64,000 nucleotides of DNA from Marchantia polymorpha subsp. ruderalis (taxonomy: Eukaryota; Streptophyta; Marchantiopsida; Marchantiales; Marchantiaceae): assembly GCA_037833965.1 (NCBI GenBank), contig AP031358.1, forward strand, positions 19,476,001 through 19,540,000. Reading direction: 5' to 3'. A program made the position numbers and the translations under genes. Shown here piece by piece: positions 26,476 through 38,939 of the stretch (positions are counted from its first letter, which is position 1; each line of letters begins with the position of its first letter). The notes beneath the pieces are model-generated. The model had not been told where the DNA came from, ran no database searches, and saw nothing but the letters and a program-made list of their open reading frames with translations.

Positions 26476-29400
26476 ATGGCGCCAGGCCGGAAGAAAGGAG
26501 GAGGAGCAACGAAGGCCGCCGCTGTGAAAAGGGAATGGAATGTAGGAGAATTAGTTCTTGCGAAAGTTAAAGGATACCCTCCTTGGCCTGCTCAGGTGCG
26601 TTGAATTCCCCCAGTCGCATTATCTAGCAGTCAGGGGGCGAAATCCCCTGAAACAACTCTCTAACACCCAAGATACAAGAAACTCACCAATCACTGTCGC
26701 TGACACCCTTGCCTTGATTGGAACATTGATGGAGTCGAATAGGTCAGGTTTTTGTGTAGGCGCATGGCCTTTTTTTCCCACTGTGAAGGGTTTATTCTCA
26801 ACAGTAGGACATCATTTTTCACTTCAAATCCTTCTAAATTCGCCCGAAACAACAGTTTTCATATTTAACAATTGCTTCCTTGTTTACGCTGTATGTAACC
26901 TTGCTGTTTGTGTTTACATTACATTTTCTCCTCACGTTTACTTCATTTGGTATCAACTTGTACTTTCTTCGGTCATTATTTTAAATATATTGTTACCGGG
27001 AGTTTTCTTGCAGTAATTCAATAGTTTTTTTAACTATTCTGCATCTCCCTGCGTATTTCTTACTGGAATGCGTATCTCGATATCAGCATTTTGTTCCTTC
27101 ATCTTTGGACCAACTGAACTTTACCGAAGCTTATCCATTGGGGAATGTGTTTTAGAAGTAAAGTTTCGAGTTTCAGTTGTATTGGGTTTATATTCAATCT
27201 TTGTCCAATTTGTACCTCAGCTGGGTTCCAAATATACCTCTTAAGATTTTACTCTGTGTCTTTTTCAGATAAGCAAGGCCGAAGATAATGGCTGGCCTCC
27301 AAACCCGAACAAGGTTTTTGTGTGCTTTTTTGGCACTAAGCAAGTGTAAGTTCCTCCCAGCGTCTGGATCGCGCTGCAGAAACCTCTTACTAGTTGCAGA
27401 ATGAGTATGTACCAAAATGTGGAAATTATCTTTGTGCTAAGATTGCTTGCATCTACTCTTTTTTTTTCTTCATCTCAGCCACTTCTCTTGGATTGTAGAT
27501 AGTCATACCGGGCTCAACAGAGTTTTTATGCAGACTCCCGTTTGTTTCTCCACCTTTTCTTGTTTGAACCGAGACCCTACAACATCTGAATGGCATATCA
27601 CTTAACCTACTGTGACGGTCCGGTACCACAGCTACTCCTGTAGTATGTTTTTATTTCACACCGTCATGTATTTTATTCCATACTGGAAACCTTTATCTAT
27701 CTGGACAATATTTGGAACTTACCGTTGTTTACACGCTTTACCTTCTGCGATACCTTTTGATTGTACGTACCGTTTTCCAACGTACGTATGTTTGTTTTAA
27801 GAGATGCGTGCTCTGATATGATGATAAAGGTGCTGCTGTGACTTGTGTTTGGTCTGAGAGTCGGTTTACCAGTCTCAGCCACTCTTGGGAATAACCTAGA
27901 AACTCCTTAGTAAACTCATTCATTCTACACTACAACATTGAAATCTCTCCTACTTATATCCCTCCCTCGATTCCATATTCCTCCCTTCTCCGACTTCTGT
28001 TTTATCTGCGTGTTTGCAGTTATTTGTTTCTATCAATTGCTAACGTTTTTCGGCTCTTCGGTCTTTGTCTTCATGTTTCTACTCATTCGTTATCACTCAG
28101 CTGGCACCCTTGAGAGGTACCACTTCGGTTCGAGATGCTTTTGGTCACCTTAGATTGTTTGGCCCCTGTGGCTTATCATGCATGTCAATGTCACGATAAT
28201 AAATTTACTGTCATCTACCTCTGCACATTGATTAGGAGGATACATTGACGACTTCCCGATCGTTTGCGAGATCATATTCTTTCCTTAGAATAAACTGTGC
28301 TTTTTCCATACCCCTTTTTAACTTATGGAAAATTAAATAAATTACATGCGTAATTGGAGCCTGTTACTTCACTCACTTACATCCCTGCAACGAATGGGTT
28401 TGTTTTCAAAGTACTGCGCACCGACTGTTCTTACTCTTTGGTCAAGGAATCAGCTTACTGGATTATGATGATTTTGATCACGTTTGCTTTCACCATATTT
28501 TAGAAGGAAAAAGTGAGTTATAGACTTTGTTCGTTTGCAGATTCGCGACGTTTACTACGACTCCATGTTTAGTAGTTTGCAAGCGCTTGGGGACTACGGT
28601 CTTCAGGTTATGACATTCAAATCCTATCGATTTTCATCCCGTGTGTAACTGTGGAAGCGAATCACAAATTTAGCCTCTCCCTGGTCACCATTTGTTGTGA
28701 ACCCGCTGTCTTCAAAGCATTATTTTAGGGGTTTTGCGCATATGTGATAGTATTATTGGTCTCAGCTTGTTGTACCAGAAACTCTCTCGGATCGTCGAAA
28801 AATCGAAAGCTGCTGCTCTTTCGCTGTGTCAACTAACTCCATGGGTGCATGTGCAACTAAAATGTTTCTTGATTGACAACTGTAAGGGCGGAAAGAACCA
28901 TATTTATTTGGAGAATCTCACCACAAGAGGCGTCTCCGATATGTTATCAATATACCCTCCTCTGCCCTTCCCATCGTCTTTTTCGTAGTGTGTTGCTGCT
29001 AGCTCTTCTCAGCCAGGGTGCGGGATCCATGGTCTTCAGGCTCTGAGAAGAATGCCTATGAACTAGAGTCTGAAAACTCATTCAAAGCCTGCTGACCTCA
29101 AGACCATAGTAGTCGATTCTTTGCATTGCTGACTATCAAGCTGTGCTGGAAGAACTGTTTTGATTTCTACTTGACTGCCTCTTCTTCGCTTAGAACTAAC
29201 CATAGGTATTCCCGATGGGTACTAATTGCTGTGTCTTCTTTCACTATTGCGCACACGAAGTTGGCTTCAGAGAACATCACCGACAGACCGACAGCTTAGA
29301 GATAGTGTAGAAACGAACATTAGCTGGAAGATCTGTTCATAATCTTTTCGTACTCGAAAATCCTGACTTTTACACAATCATGTACGTATGAATGAGAGCT

Positions 29401-32400
29401 CTGGTGTGGCCTTGAATCCACTATTTTTTTCCGATGTAAGAATGGCCTATCAAGGCTAGGTCACATTGTTCAGTCAGTCTTAGGTTTGCTCATAGTATTA
29501 TGTTTGCACGAGTGCTCAGATCTTTTCTAGACCAAGTGGAGGCAAGGTGGGGACATAGAGCTGTCGAATTGGTCACCAGGTTAGAGGTAGATGGTGAACC
29601 TCTTGCGAAAATAGTTAAAAGAATTTGGAAGTTGAAAATTTGTTCCCTCAAGTCTGCAATCTGATGTAACGTAAAGATTGTACGTGCTCCCACATACATT
29701 AGAGACTGCCTGTTGTGTCAGGAAACTAGACATGTAAGTCGTGTCGAAGTAAGTAGTAGCTGTTGCTGACGACTACCGTGTCCCTCTGTAATTGTTAAGA
29801 AGCCGTGACATTTTTGAGTGGCTCTTTTCTCCAGCGTTCTTTTACTCTCCAGACTGGCAAGAACATGGGTATATACCAAGTTCTTGGCCTTCGCTATGTG
29901 CCATGTGTGGAGTCTCTTGCAGCCTGGTCTGCCCGGTTACAAGTGACTCAGCACATGGGTTATTTGTTGAGCCTTTTTAGAACTCCTACCGTTGACAACA
30001 CGCAGACTGTCGACATACACTTGCAGATAGATTCTTGAAAGTCTCACCCTACAGTCTGTGAAACATGGCAAAGTGAAGGAGAGAGTGTTCAGACACTCCT
30101 GCCTGAGCATTTTTTAAACTCTATCTATACATGGGTTCTGTACCAGGTTATTGGTCCTTACGCCCATCTCTTACAAATGTTCCAACGGAGATGTCATTTG
30201 TGTGAAATCGCTGTTTTACTTTACTGCCTTTGAGAGACTATCCAGCAGGTGAATCAACTGATTTTTGTCAAGTTATCGATGAAATGAAGAAACTGAGCTC
30301 AACAGATGATTACGTCTTGATGACTATGATTGAATTTTCCATCGTATCCAAACGGAACTTTGTAAGGAAAGTGTTTACATTTCTTTTTCCCATTTTTAGT
30401 GATAGGAATACTATCGAATTTTATCCTTGTAAAAGTCATGGCCGCATCGAAATTTTGGAGTTTCCAAATAGCCTGTAAATGGGGCGCTGGATTGTTCTTC
30501 CGAAGTGATATGACGAAAAGCTTGGACTTTTATTCGAATGAGAATCAACAGTTAATATCTTCAGAATGCCCGTCAACATACTTGACTGAGGCAACATTAT
30601 GTTGAGAAGAACTTTCATTGTAATCATGACTTTAATTGTGAAAACTCGCTGTATACTGAAATATCACCACGAAGATGCCGGACCTGGTTCTCTAAAAAGT
30701 CTTATTTCTGAAGTATGTGTAACACGGTTGAGATTGCACAGTTGCTACGATTTACATACAGGAAAGATGTGAAGTACTTGTTTTGTGATCATCTGGTCAC
30801 ATGGTACTGATCACATCGATGTCAGTACGTCTTCATCGGCAGCTGTCCGTTTCCTTCTTTGATAGTTTCCGTCAGAGTTTTCCATCGGGCTCACTTGGTC
30901 TGACTCGACTTAGTCCGTCCTAACCTTCATGTACAAAATTTTACTAAGTAGCTGAAGATGTTCTCTTGTTTACAGGCGATTCTGTCATCACAGCGAAATT
31001 TCTTCATTTACGCCGAAAGAAAGGAGTACTTTGGAGAACAAACTCAATCAGAAGAACTGTCCTGTAGATCTGACAAGGGCAATCAGAGAAATTTGCGAAT
31101 TGGATGACGATTTGAAAGCTGCTGCTAATTTGAAGTATTCTGGAGAAGAAGGTGGGCCTTCAGCGGTAGACAACGAAGAACGTCTTGAAGCAGAGATAGC
31201 ATCCGATCAAGAAGAGAACGTAGATGCGTCAGAAATTGCAATGAACAAGAACAAGCGAGAAGAAGATGTTTCGGACGAGGCTACAAAAATAGAAGAGAAG
31301 TGTCTGCTCAACGAAGCTACGCTAGATGAGGTGATTCCTATCGCGGAGGACGACTCGAAATCTATTATTTCTATCAGCGAAGTTGGTGTCGAACAAAGTG
31401 TTGATAGACCAAGTGAAGCCGATAGAAGCTCTGTCGGAAACTCCGTCGAAAACACGTTTGTTGGTACCAAGGGGAAAGATCTGAACACAGTTCCAACACA
31501 ATATTACAGAAAGAAGTCAAGGAAACCCGTGAAAGAAGAACCGAAGCCACAAGAGTCACAAGCTGTCGAGGAATCCAGGCCTCTCGAATCCACGCCTTTG
31601 CCGGATGTCGAGGAAACCCCGGAGAGCTCTAACGCAGGTGGTCTTCCGAGGAGGAAAGCCTTTGGGGACGCCCTTTTAAAGCTACAGCAGTCGGCCGAGA
31701 AGAAGCTTACGCAGTCAACTGGGGTAGAAACGAAGGATGAGGTTGGTGCGAAGTCGGCCGTTGCTACCAACCAAGTTTACCGGAAAAAGAAGAAAAGTAG
31801 TCAGCAAGGTTTTCAGAAAGTTCACGCAGGGGAACCAACAGCGGAGGTACCGAATGGGATTGAGGGTAGTACATCCCTTGATCTGCCTGCGATAGAGGTA
31901 GGAACTGATACAGTGGAGGGTGATGTCGGACTAGAATCTCCTTTAAATAAGAAAGCTAGAAAATTAGGGAAGAAGCAGTTCAAATCAGTTCCTCCCGCCA
32001 TAGTAGACACGAAGAACAAACTTGAGGAGTCCCAGTTTGAACAAGTGGGTCCGCCAGTCTTACCTGATGAGAGTGTAAAGGCGCTCTTGCAGCTGGAATC
32101 ATCGCATGGAGAGGGGGCCGGAACGCGAAACTCTCAGTCCAAGAGGAAGATCAAAACAGATGCGGGTAAAGCTTCTGTCCTGGAAGGAAGTGAAGGATCT
32201 GACTTCGAATTGGAAGAGAGAGCACAAGTTAAGGTTTCAGCAGGTGATAGTCAAGGGAAGAAGAGGGCATTCAGGGCTATTAAAGCGAGTTTGAAGTCTT
32301 CTAAGAAAGTGAAGGTGTCTGCCGGAACTAGTCCGAGTGACGTGAAAGTGTTCCAGAAGGTGAGCGAAGCAGTAGTGCAGGACGTCAAAATGAGTGACAG

Positions 32401-35400
32401 TGGTGACAGAGGAACTGGTTTACCACCGAAGATCGCGAAGTACAGAATCAGAAGCTGCCTGCCAGACGATGAAGCAGTTCTACCCCCTTCCAAACGCTGG
32501 CATCCTGCATTCGAAGCCAACAGTTCGTGTGAAACTGAGCCAGCACAAGTACGGCCTTCTTACCCTGCTGAGGAGAAGATGGAACAACTTGGAGGATCAA
32601 CCACATCTGAGGATGACGATTCTCAAGAAGAAATACCAGTTGCAGGTTCTGAGTCAAGGCAGGTTAAAATGGATGGGAAAGTCTTTGAGAAACCTCAAAA
32701 TTCTTCAGTGACATCGAAGAGAGGTGCAGGCATTACAGATCTCGCAAAGAGCTGTAGTTTGTCGAGGGCAGCTGACTTTACTGCAGATGTCTTAGACTCG
32801 TCTCCACTCAGCAAGCTTCCGCTTGGGGACTCTGAAGCTTTGGACTCACTGCGGAGAGAGAAAACAAGTGATTCGAAAGGATCAGGAAAGGGTAAAACCA
32901 CCAATGTGGCTAATTCAAAAGTTGATATCAGTGAATCTGGGAAGGGACAACTGGAGAAATCACAAGTGAAAGCAGCGGATGTGAAGAAAGGTTCATCTCA
33001 GAAACCACAAGCCAAGGAGAAAAATCCTGCGAAGGTAGGAGATTCTCATAAATTGTTCTCTGAGAAGTCATCCATCAAGGGAAAATCTACCAAAGTGAAG
33101 AAAGGGAACGTCAGTCCTGCAAAGGAACCAGGTGTTGTGGGACTCGCTAATTCCAGCCCCGAACCCAAGAAGCTAGATGGGACTGTGGTTGCGGAAAAAT
33201 TCAGTCAAGAAAGTACACTCAGGCAGTCGCTCGTGAGTCCCCAAAATACGACTCCGGGTAAAAATACAAGCGAGGCGGCACCAGAAAGAACGAAGGGAGT
33301 TTCAATCGTTCAATCGTCTGATGCGGGAAAGACAAATGGCTCAAATACAACGGCGAAGAGCGAGGGGTTCACATCGCCAGCAAAATTGCGCGCGGAGGTT
33401 CAAGATAATACACTTCGACAAGCGTAAGGACTCGTTGCATATTCTGGTGTCAAATATGTTGAATGATCATATCTACAGCTGGTTCTTTCTTTCACTGGAT
33501 ATATGAACACAACAATATATCATAGTCAAATGATAATTGTTGCTCCGATACATATGCCCTGGCCGATGTAATTTCTCTGGAACTTACTTTGTCTTTTACA
33601 AGATGCAATAATTGTCTGACCATGCTCTTCGAAAGGAACAGTCAGTCTAGCGAAAGAATCGTCACATCATACTTATCGAGTTCGGCTTACGATGATGTGG
33701 ATGTTGTATATATCGGGTTTTTTATTAAAAAAATCAGATGGGTACTGTGTTCACAACGTTGGATTTCTTCAAGTTGGTGGAAGTTAGTTAAACAACCCGT
33801 AATGTATGTCAGCGTTTGAACATTCCATTCCAAGTGTAGTCGTTCAGGGAGAATGCTGATGTCACCTACAGTAACCTACAGTAACCAAGGAATTATCTCA
33901 CCTTGTACCATATGTTTACCCAGAGTCGAAGCTGCTAAGGAGACCAAACAAAAGTTTCTTCAAGGAGAAGCAAATGCATCGTCCATGTCTCTAAAGTACC
34001 TGATTGCAGCAGCACAGGCAAAGAGACAAGCTCGACATATTCCTGCCGCTGGAGAACTAGGTGGAAGTCTTTCAGAAAAGGTGGCAGGTGCTTTAGTTTC
34101 AAGCCCTTCACCTACTCAGGGCCTAGGAAGTTCGAGGCTGACTTCACCACTGCCAAGTTCAAATGTGCCTTCTTCTCTGGATGTACCTAAATCATACGCA
34201 GATTTCACATCGCCTCCTGGGACCAAGAGTGACAACTCTCGTTGGAAGAGCAATGGCAAAGATAAAAGCAATGCACTTTCGAGAGAAGGTTATAGTGCTG
34301 AATCCACCGAGGGAGCAGTTGCGAGAGACACATTCACAGGGATGCTTGAAACCCTCTCTCGAACGAAAGAAAGTATTGGACGAGCATCACATCATGCCTT
34401 GGAGTGTGCAAAATATGGGATTGCCGAACAGGTGAGAGCGTATTGCTAACTTGTATTTTTGTGTAGGGATTTAGTGGGTTGTACAAATGTTTGATGGTCA
34501 GCAGGTTCTGATAATGGACATTTTTAAACTTTTTTGCTTTAAGCAGTAATAAGTGATGTGAAGAATTTATTACTTACTGAATAATACTCACTCTACACAT
34601 GTAGGCTTGATGGGCTTAGGTTAACTGAGATTCTGATCTTCCTCCCTTTTAGAATAATGGTGGAATTCTCAGGCTCTCATCTCGGTGCATACTCATGTCT
34701 ATTCTCTTGTGCCATGATGCTTTTCATGTACTTTTCTTCGTCTCCATCTTATCAGACAACTAGATCTGATATAATATTTTCTATCTCAGCTTTATTATCT
34801 CAAGATGACATAGATCTACAGCGCCCCAAGCTTTGCTCCCAATGACATTTTCTCATCGTCCATGGTAGCCTAAGATTGCATCCGGGTTGCCCAACAGAAG
34901 TTCTACCTCTTACGACCAAAAAAATATCCACCTTGATACACAATAATTCCTGCAAGTTGTGTGATGCCATAAGACTGTGGTGCTGATGGTTTCTGTAATG
35001 GATTGCTTAATCAGTACAATTTTGTTTAATTTTCGTCTATATTACAGGTCGATTCCAGCATGCACTGATACTCCATTGTCCCGCATAGTTTCTGGCCCCT
35101 ATTCCGTTTTCAGAACACATATGATTGTTTTATTTTCAATACCCAGATTTACAGCCTTATTATCTCATTGCCATGAATTAATACCGAATGACTTATCAAG
35201 GAAAATGCATCCTCAGCTTATCGCTGATATGGATCACAATTTGTACAGATTGTGGAGATTATTGCCGATAGGCTTGAGAAGGAACCAAGTTATCATCGAC
35301 GAGTGGACCTTTTCTTTTTAGTGGATTCTATCACTCAATGCTCAAGCAACCACAAAGGTAATTTATGAGATCCAACCATGCAATGTTTTAAATTATGTAA

Positions 35401-38400
35401 GAATTATTGTGTTTTTAATTCGGCACATTTTACATCAAAGATATTGTTTGTTTCTATGGACACACAACACAACACAACACAACTTAACTTGTAATCGATG
35501 CTCTTTGTATATACTTAAGCATGGTTTGCATGTTCTAGAAGGGTCTTCTGCGGGTATATATTGATGGACTCTGCCGGATTATGTTGATATATCAGGTGTT
35601 ACAGGCGCAGCGTATCCCTCAATCGTCCAAGTTGCATTGCCCCGTTTACTTAGTGCTGCAGCTCCTCCAGGAAGCATTGCTAGAGAAAATCGCAAACAAT
35701 GTCTGAAGGTATGTAGGAAAACTTTCAAACTTGTATTCTAGTACTTGTAATACGACGACTCTCTTAATAATATGCATAAGCAGCTTTCTGGACAGACACT
35801 GAAATGAAGAAACTTTGTTTTCAGAAGAAATGAGGATTATTATGTTTTCTTTGTAAAAGCACTTGCCATGATCGTTTTCAATTCGTCATAATGTTGTTTT
35901 GATTTTTTCTTCATCTGCAAGTAGGTTTTGAGACTATGGTTGGACCGAGACATCCTACCGTCGCCAGTGTTGCGTCACTTTATGAGTGAGATTGAGTCTC
36001 ACAATGATGATAAGTTGTCCGGGGGCAATGCACGACGACCTTTTCGTTCGGAACGGGCAGTTGATGATCCATTGAGAGAAATGGATGGAATGTTTGTTGA
36101 TGAATATGGAAGGTGATACTCTGTGAATGGCTTTCATTTGGATTGTGTAACCATGGATAATTGTAGGAAATACATGAAGAGTAAGATGTGATGAAAATGA
36201 TTTCCGCGAAGAGAGAAAATTAGGTCTTTTGGATTTTATCAAGAGTCAATAATATGGTGACTGATTGCTTTTTCTATGTGATGGTTTGCAGCAACGCAAG
36301 TTTTGCTTTGCCGGGTTTGCTCATACCAAGAATGTTTGAAGATGATGAGGAAGGAGATGATGGAAGAAAATCGGACAATGCGGATGAAACCATACACATT
36401 CAATTGAATGTGCACGAGGATACTGAGAAGAGTCCGAAAGCTCAAGATCGTGAAGACTTGGACAAACATCGACATGTTTTGGAAGATGTTGATGGTGAAT
36501 TGGAAATGGAAGATGTCTCTCCTTCTTCAGAGAACGAAAAGCCAAAGAAGGAACAGTTGGCGAAGACAAGTGCATCTACGGTGCATGAAGCTGAAACTCC
36601 TCTGAACACAAACGCAAGCGAGGGTCCTGCGGCCGGAAGTCAACCACCTCTTCCTCAAGGACCGCCCCCTCCACCATCTGGGCCTCCACCTTCACCCCCT
36701 CCGTTGCCAGCCTCTCCTCCTCCTTCCCCTCCTCCCCCGCCTCCACCAGCCTCTCCTCGGCTGCCTGTGGATGTTTCTTCTCCTGCTGTTCAAGGCCCTA
36801 CTAATCCAATGCACAATACTAGGCTGGGAGGCCAACACCCTCCAGTACGACATCATGTTGTTCAAAGTGGTCATCCTCTCAGTGTCTCGTCTGCGTTTAC
36901 TTCCTCCACAGTCTATCCGATCCAAGCACCTCCTGGATCAAATGGACCCAAACCATCAGGGTCCCAAGGTTATCCCAAGCCGTCAGGGTCTCAAGGTTCT
37001 ATGCATATCCCATTGGGGTATAATGCACCAAATCCGTCTGTTCATCTCCATCTCGGGCCAAATACCCACCTTTCTCAACCACCTCCAAATCCACAACCAA
37101 GGAGTACTCCCCATGGGCAACAAGTTGCAGGTCACAGCGTTACAACAAGTGCATCTCAATCTCAAAACCCCTTACAGCACATGCCTCCAAATGTTGCCCC
37201 TCCATCCTCATCCCATCTTCAACCTAACATTCTTCATTCTACACCCTTGCCTCCAATTTCATCCATTCCTCAAGTTCCACATCATGTTCATCCCTTGCCA
37301 CATGGTACTCCTGGATTTGGACAGAGATCGTACATGCAGCCTCCTAAACCTCTTCCGACCCCTTATCAAATGGGTATGCGAGAGGAGATCGGCTCACATC
37401 GTCAAACCCATACCCCAGATTCTTCTGCAGCATTGCTTGGAGAGCAAGAAAAATTATCTCCTCATATCCGGAGAGTAATGCAGGAAGAACAACTACGCAA
37501 GAGGCAGAAGGACTCTATTTCTGAGAGAACGGTGGAGTCCAATCTTGGGCACGTAGAAGGACGGCAATTACCGAGTGGAGTAGGGCCCGTAGAAGGTTGG
37601 TATCTATCACTTTCAATTCCAAATACTATCTTCACTTATAAAACTATGTGCTAGAAACGATGTTCTTGCCATTGCGGTTTCATCGTACCTCGAATCAGTT
37701 GAAACATTGGAATTTACTTGTCTTTTGTGAATGAAAGTAGGAGGTATGATACTTACGGACAACATTGTTCTGTAACGCAAGTAAAGTCATGCTTGTTTGC
37801 CGTGGGTGGCTATATCGGGATGATGTGGAAGAGATACTTCTCCTCGTCTGAAATTTAGTTCGTATCCTAAACGAAGAGATTTTGATATCTCTTGGTTGTT
37901 TTATGACGAGAGATGGCCATGTCAAAGTTCTCTCTGGTATTTAATATCTTGTGATCTTTCACACTGATTTTAGTTTTCTGTGTAACGCGTCTTGCAGGAG
38001 GACCTGGGAGCGGTGACAAACCAGGAGGAACTCAGTATATGCATGGTAACGCAAATTTTCTACCGCAGGATCAGATGTTTCGTATGAATGGAGCAATGAT
38101 GCGTCCTCAACACTCAGCACCACCATTTTCTCCAAATATGGTGCCAATGCAGCACCAACAATTTCCGCCACCACAACCATTTCCGCCGCCTCCTTTCAGA
38201 CATCCAGCAAATATGCAAGGGAATATGCCAGGGAACGTGGCAATGCTGGGACCACCACCACCACCTCTGCCTCCACCACCATACTCTTATGGTCCAGGAA
38301 TTCCGGGAGCAATGCCACAGGTTCCAGGTAATGGACGAAAGCTCTGAAAACAAGGATATTGTCTTATTTTTAAGAAATGAACTATTCCAGCAGACCAAAA

Positions 38401-38939
38401 CTTTGACCTAATGATCTCTAATGTATGTCATTTTAAAGTAGTAAATGTTTGGGAATGGAACTCTTTAGAGTAAATCCGCAGTCGACAAGTTTTCACCTTC
38501 ACTAATTACACGTTGATAATTGCACTATTGCATTATCGGAGAATATGAATCCAGCACTTGGATTCATATGCTCCGTCAATAGATTCTACGCTTTCACATC
38601 CCTTGCTGGACACATTAATGTTCCTATTTACAGTTTTCTTCCGTCTGTTTTTATTCCGCTGTCTGCTGCATGTCTTTTGCTTCGACACCAAACACACAAA
38701 TACCAAACACGACTGCTCTGCTGTTTCTCTCTTTGAAGTCATTCTTTATTATCTCGTGGATCTCAGGGTGAGCCATTTTACGAGAAGCTATTTCATATAA
38801 ACTTCAAATTGCTCGGCAGATTTCATCACTGCTTGTTGATCTTGATTTTGTGTTCTTCGCAGTGCCACCATCACAACCTCCACATTTGATGAATTTCAGG
38901 CCTGGAGGTCCTGCTCCAAATCAATGGAGGCCTAGTTGA
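26476..38939 (+). CDS. HUA2-like: HUA2-like protein: PWWP chromatin reader with a CID/RPR domain
   Basis: Ten exons join in phase: 26476-26595, 27269-27345, 30976-33423, 33924-34431, 35249-35357, 35596-35708, 35925-36112, 36292-37595, 37998-38327, 38863-38939 (TGA). They total 5274 nt, or 1757 residues. An N-terminal PWWP domain (about residues 20-90) shows VLAKVKGYPPWPAQ and VFVCFFGTKQ. A long charged, Lys/Ser/Glu-rich disordered region follows, then the LKYLIAAAQAKRQ block. The CID/RPR domain (about 1018-1140) includes GMLETLSRTKESIGRA and HRRVDLFFLVDSIT. Next come RSERAVDDPLREMDGMFVDE and a proline-rich tail from about residue 1310, ending QWRPS. Domain order matches Arabidopsis HUA2 and the HULK proteins, which bind methylated histone through PWWP and the RNA polymerase II CTD through CID and affect processing or expression of developmental genes. 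At 1757 residues it is longer than Arabidopsis HUA2 (about 1.4 kb of codons), mainly in the disordered part. Intron 2 (3630 bp) splits the PWWP domain. Confidence 0.92.
28541..28606 (+). other. Possible in-frame 66-nt cassette exon in HUA2-like intron 2
   Basis: The segment is preceded by a pyrimidine-rich tract and CAG (TTTGTTCGTTTGCAG) and followed by CAG|GTTATG. It is 66 nt long, a multiple of three. Inserted in the phase of the flanking exons it has no stop. It would add 22 residues inside the PWWP domain at a point where family alignment runs straight from exon 2 to exon 3. Inclusion is therefore not expected in the standard product; it could be an alternative exon or chance. Confidence 0.25.

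Noticed and set aside
28541..28606. This segment as a constitutive exon of the HUA2-like gene
   Set aside because: Direct joining of 27345 to 30976 gives the better alignment with the family, so it is kept only as a possible cassette exon.
31207..32904. Several Ser-rich minus-strand ORFs under HUA2-like exon 3
   Set aside because: Shadows of a Lys/Glu/Ser-rich coding exon; no independent start context or splice structure.
35461..35484. ACAAC short tandem run, considered as a possible regulatory or CRISPR-like array
   Set aside because: It is a simple microsatellite in intron 5 of the HUA2-like gene; there are no spacers and the genome is eukaryotic.
36692..38398. Antisense and alternative-frame ORFs across the proline-rich end of the HUA2-like gene
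   Set aside because: Low-complexity proline codons keep other frames open (Arg/Trp/Gly-rich products). The sense frame continues through correct splice sites to the conserved QWRP end.
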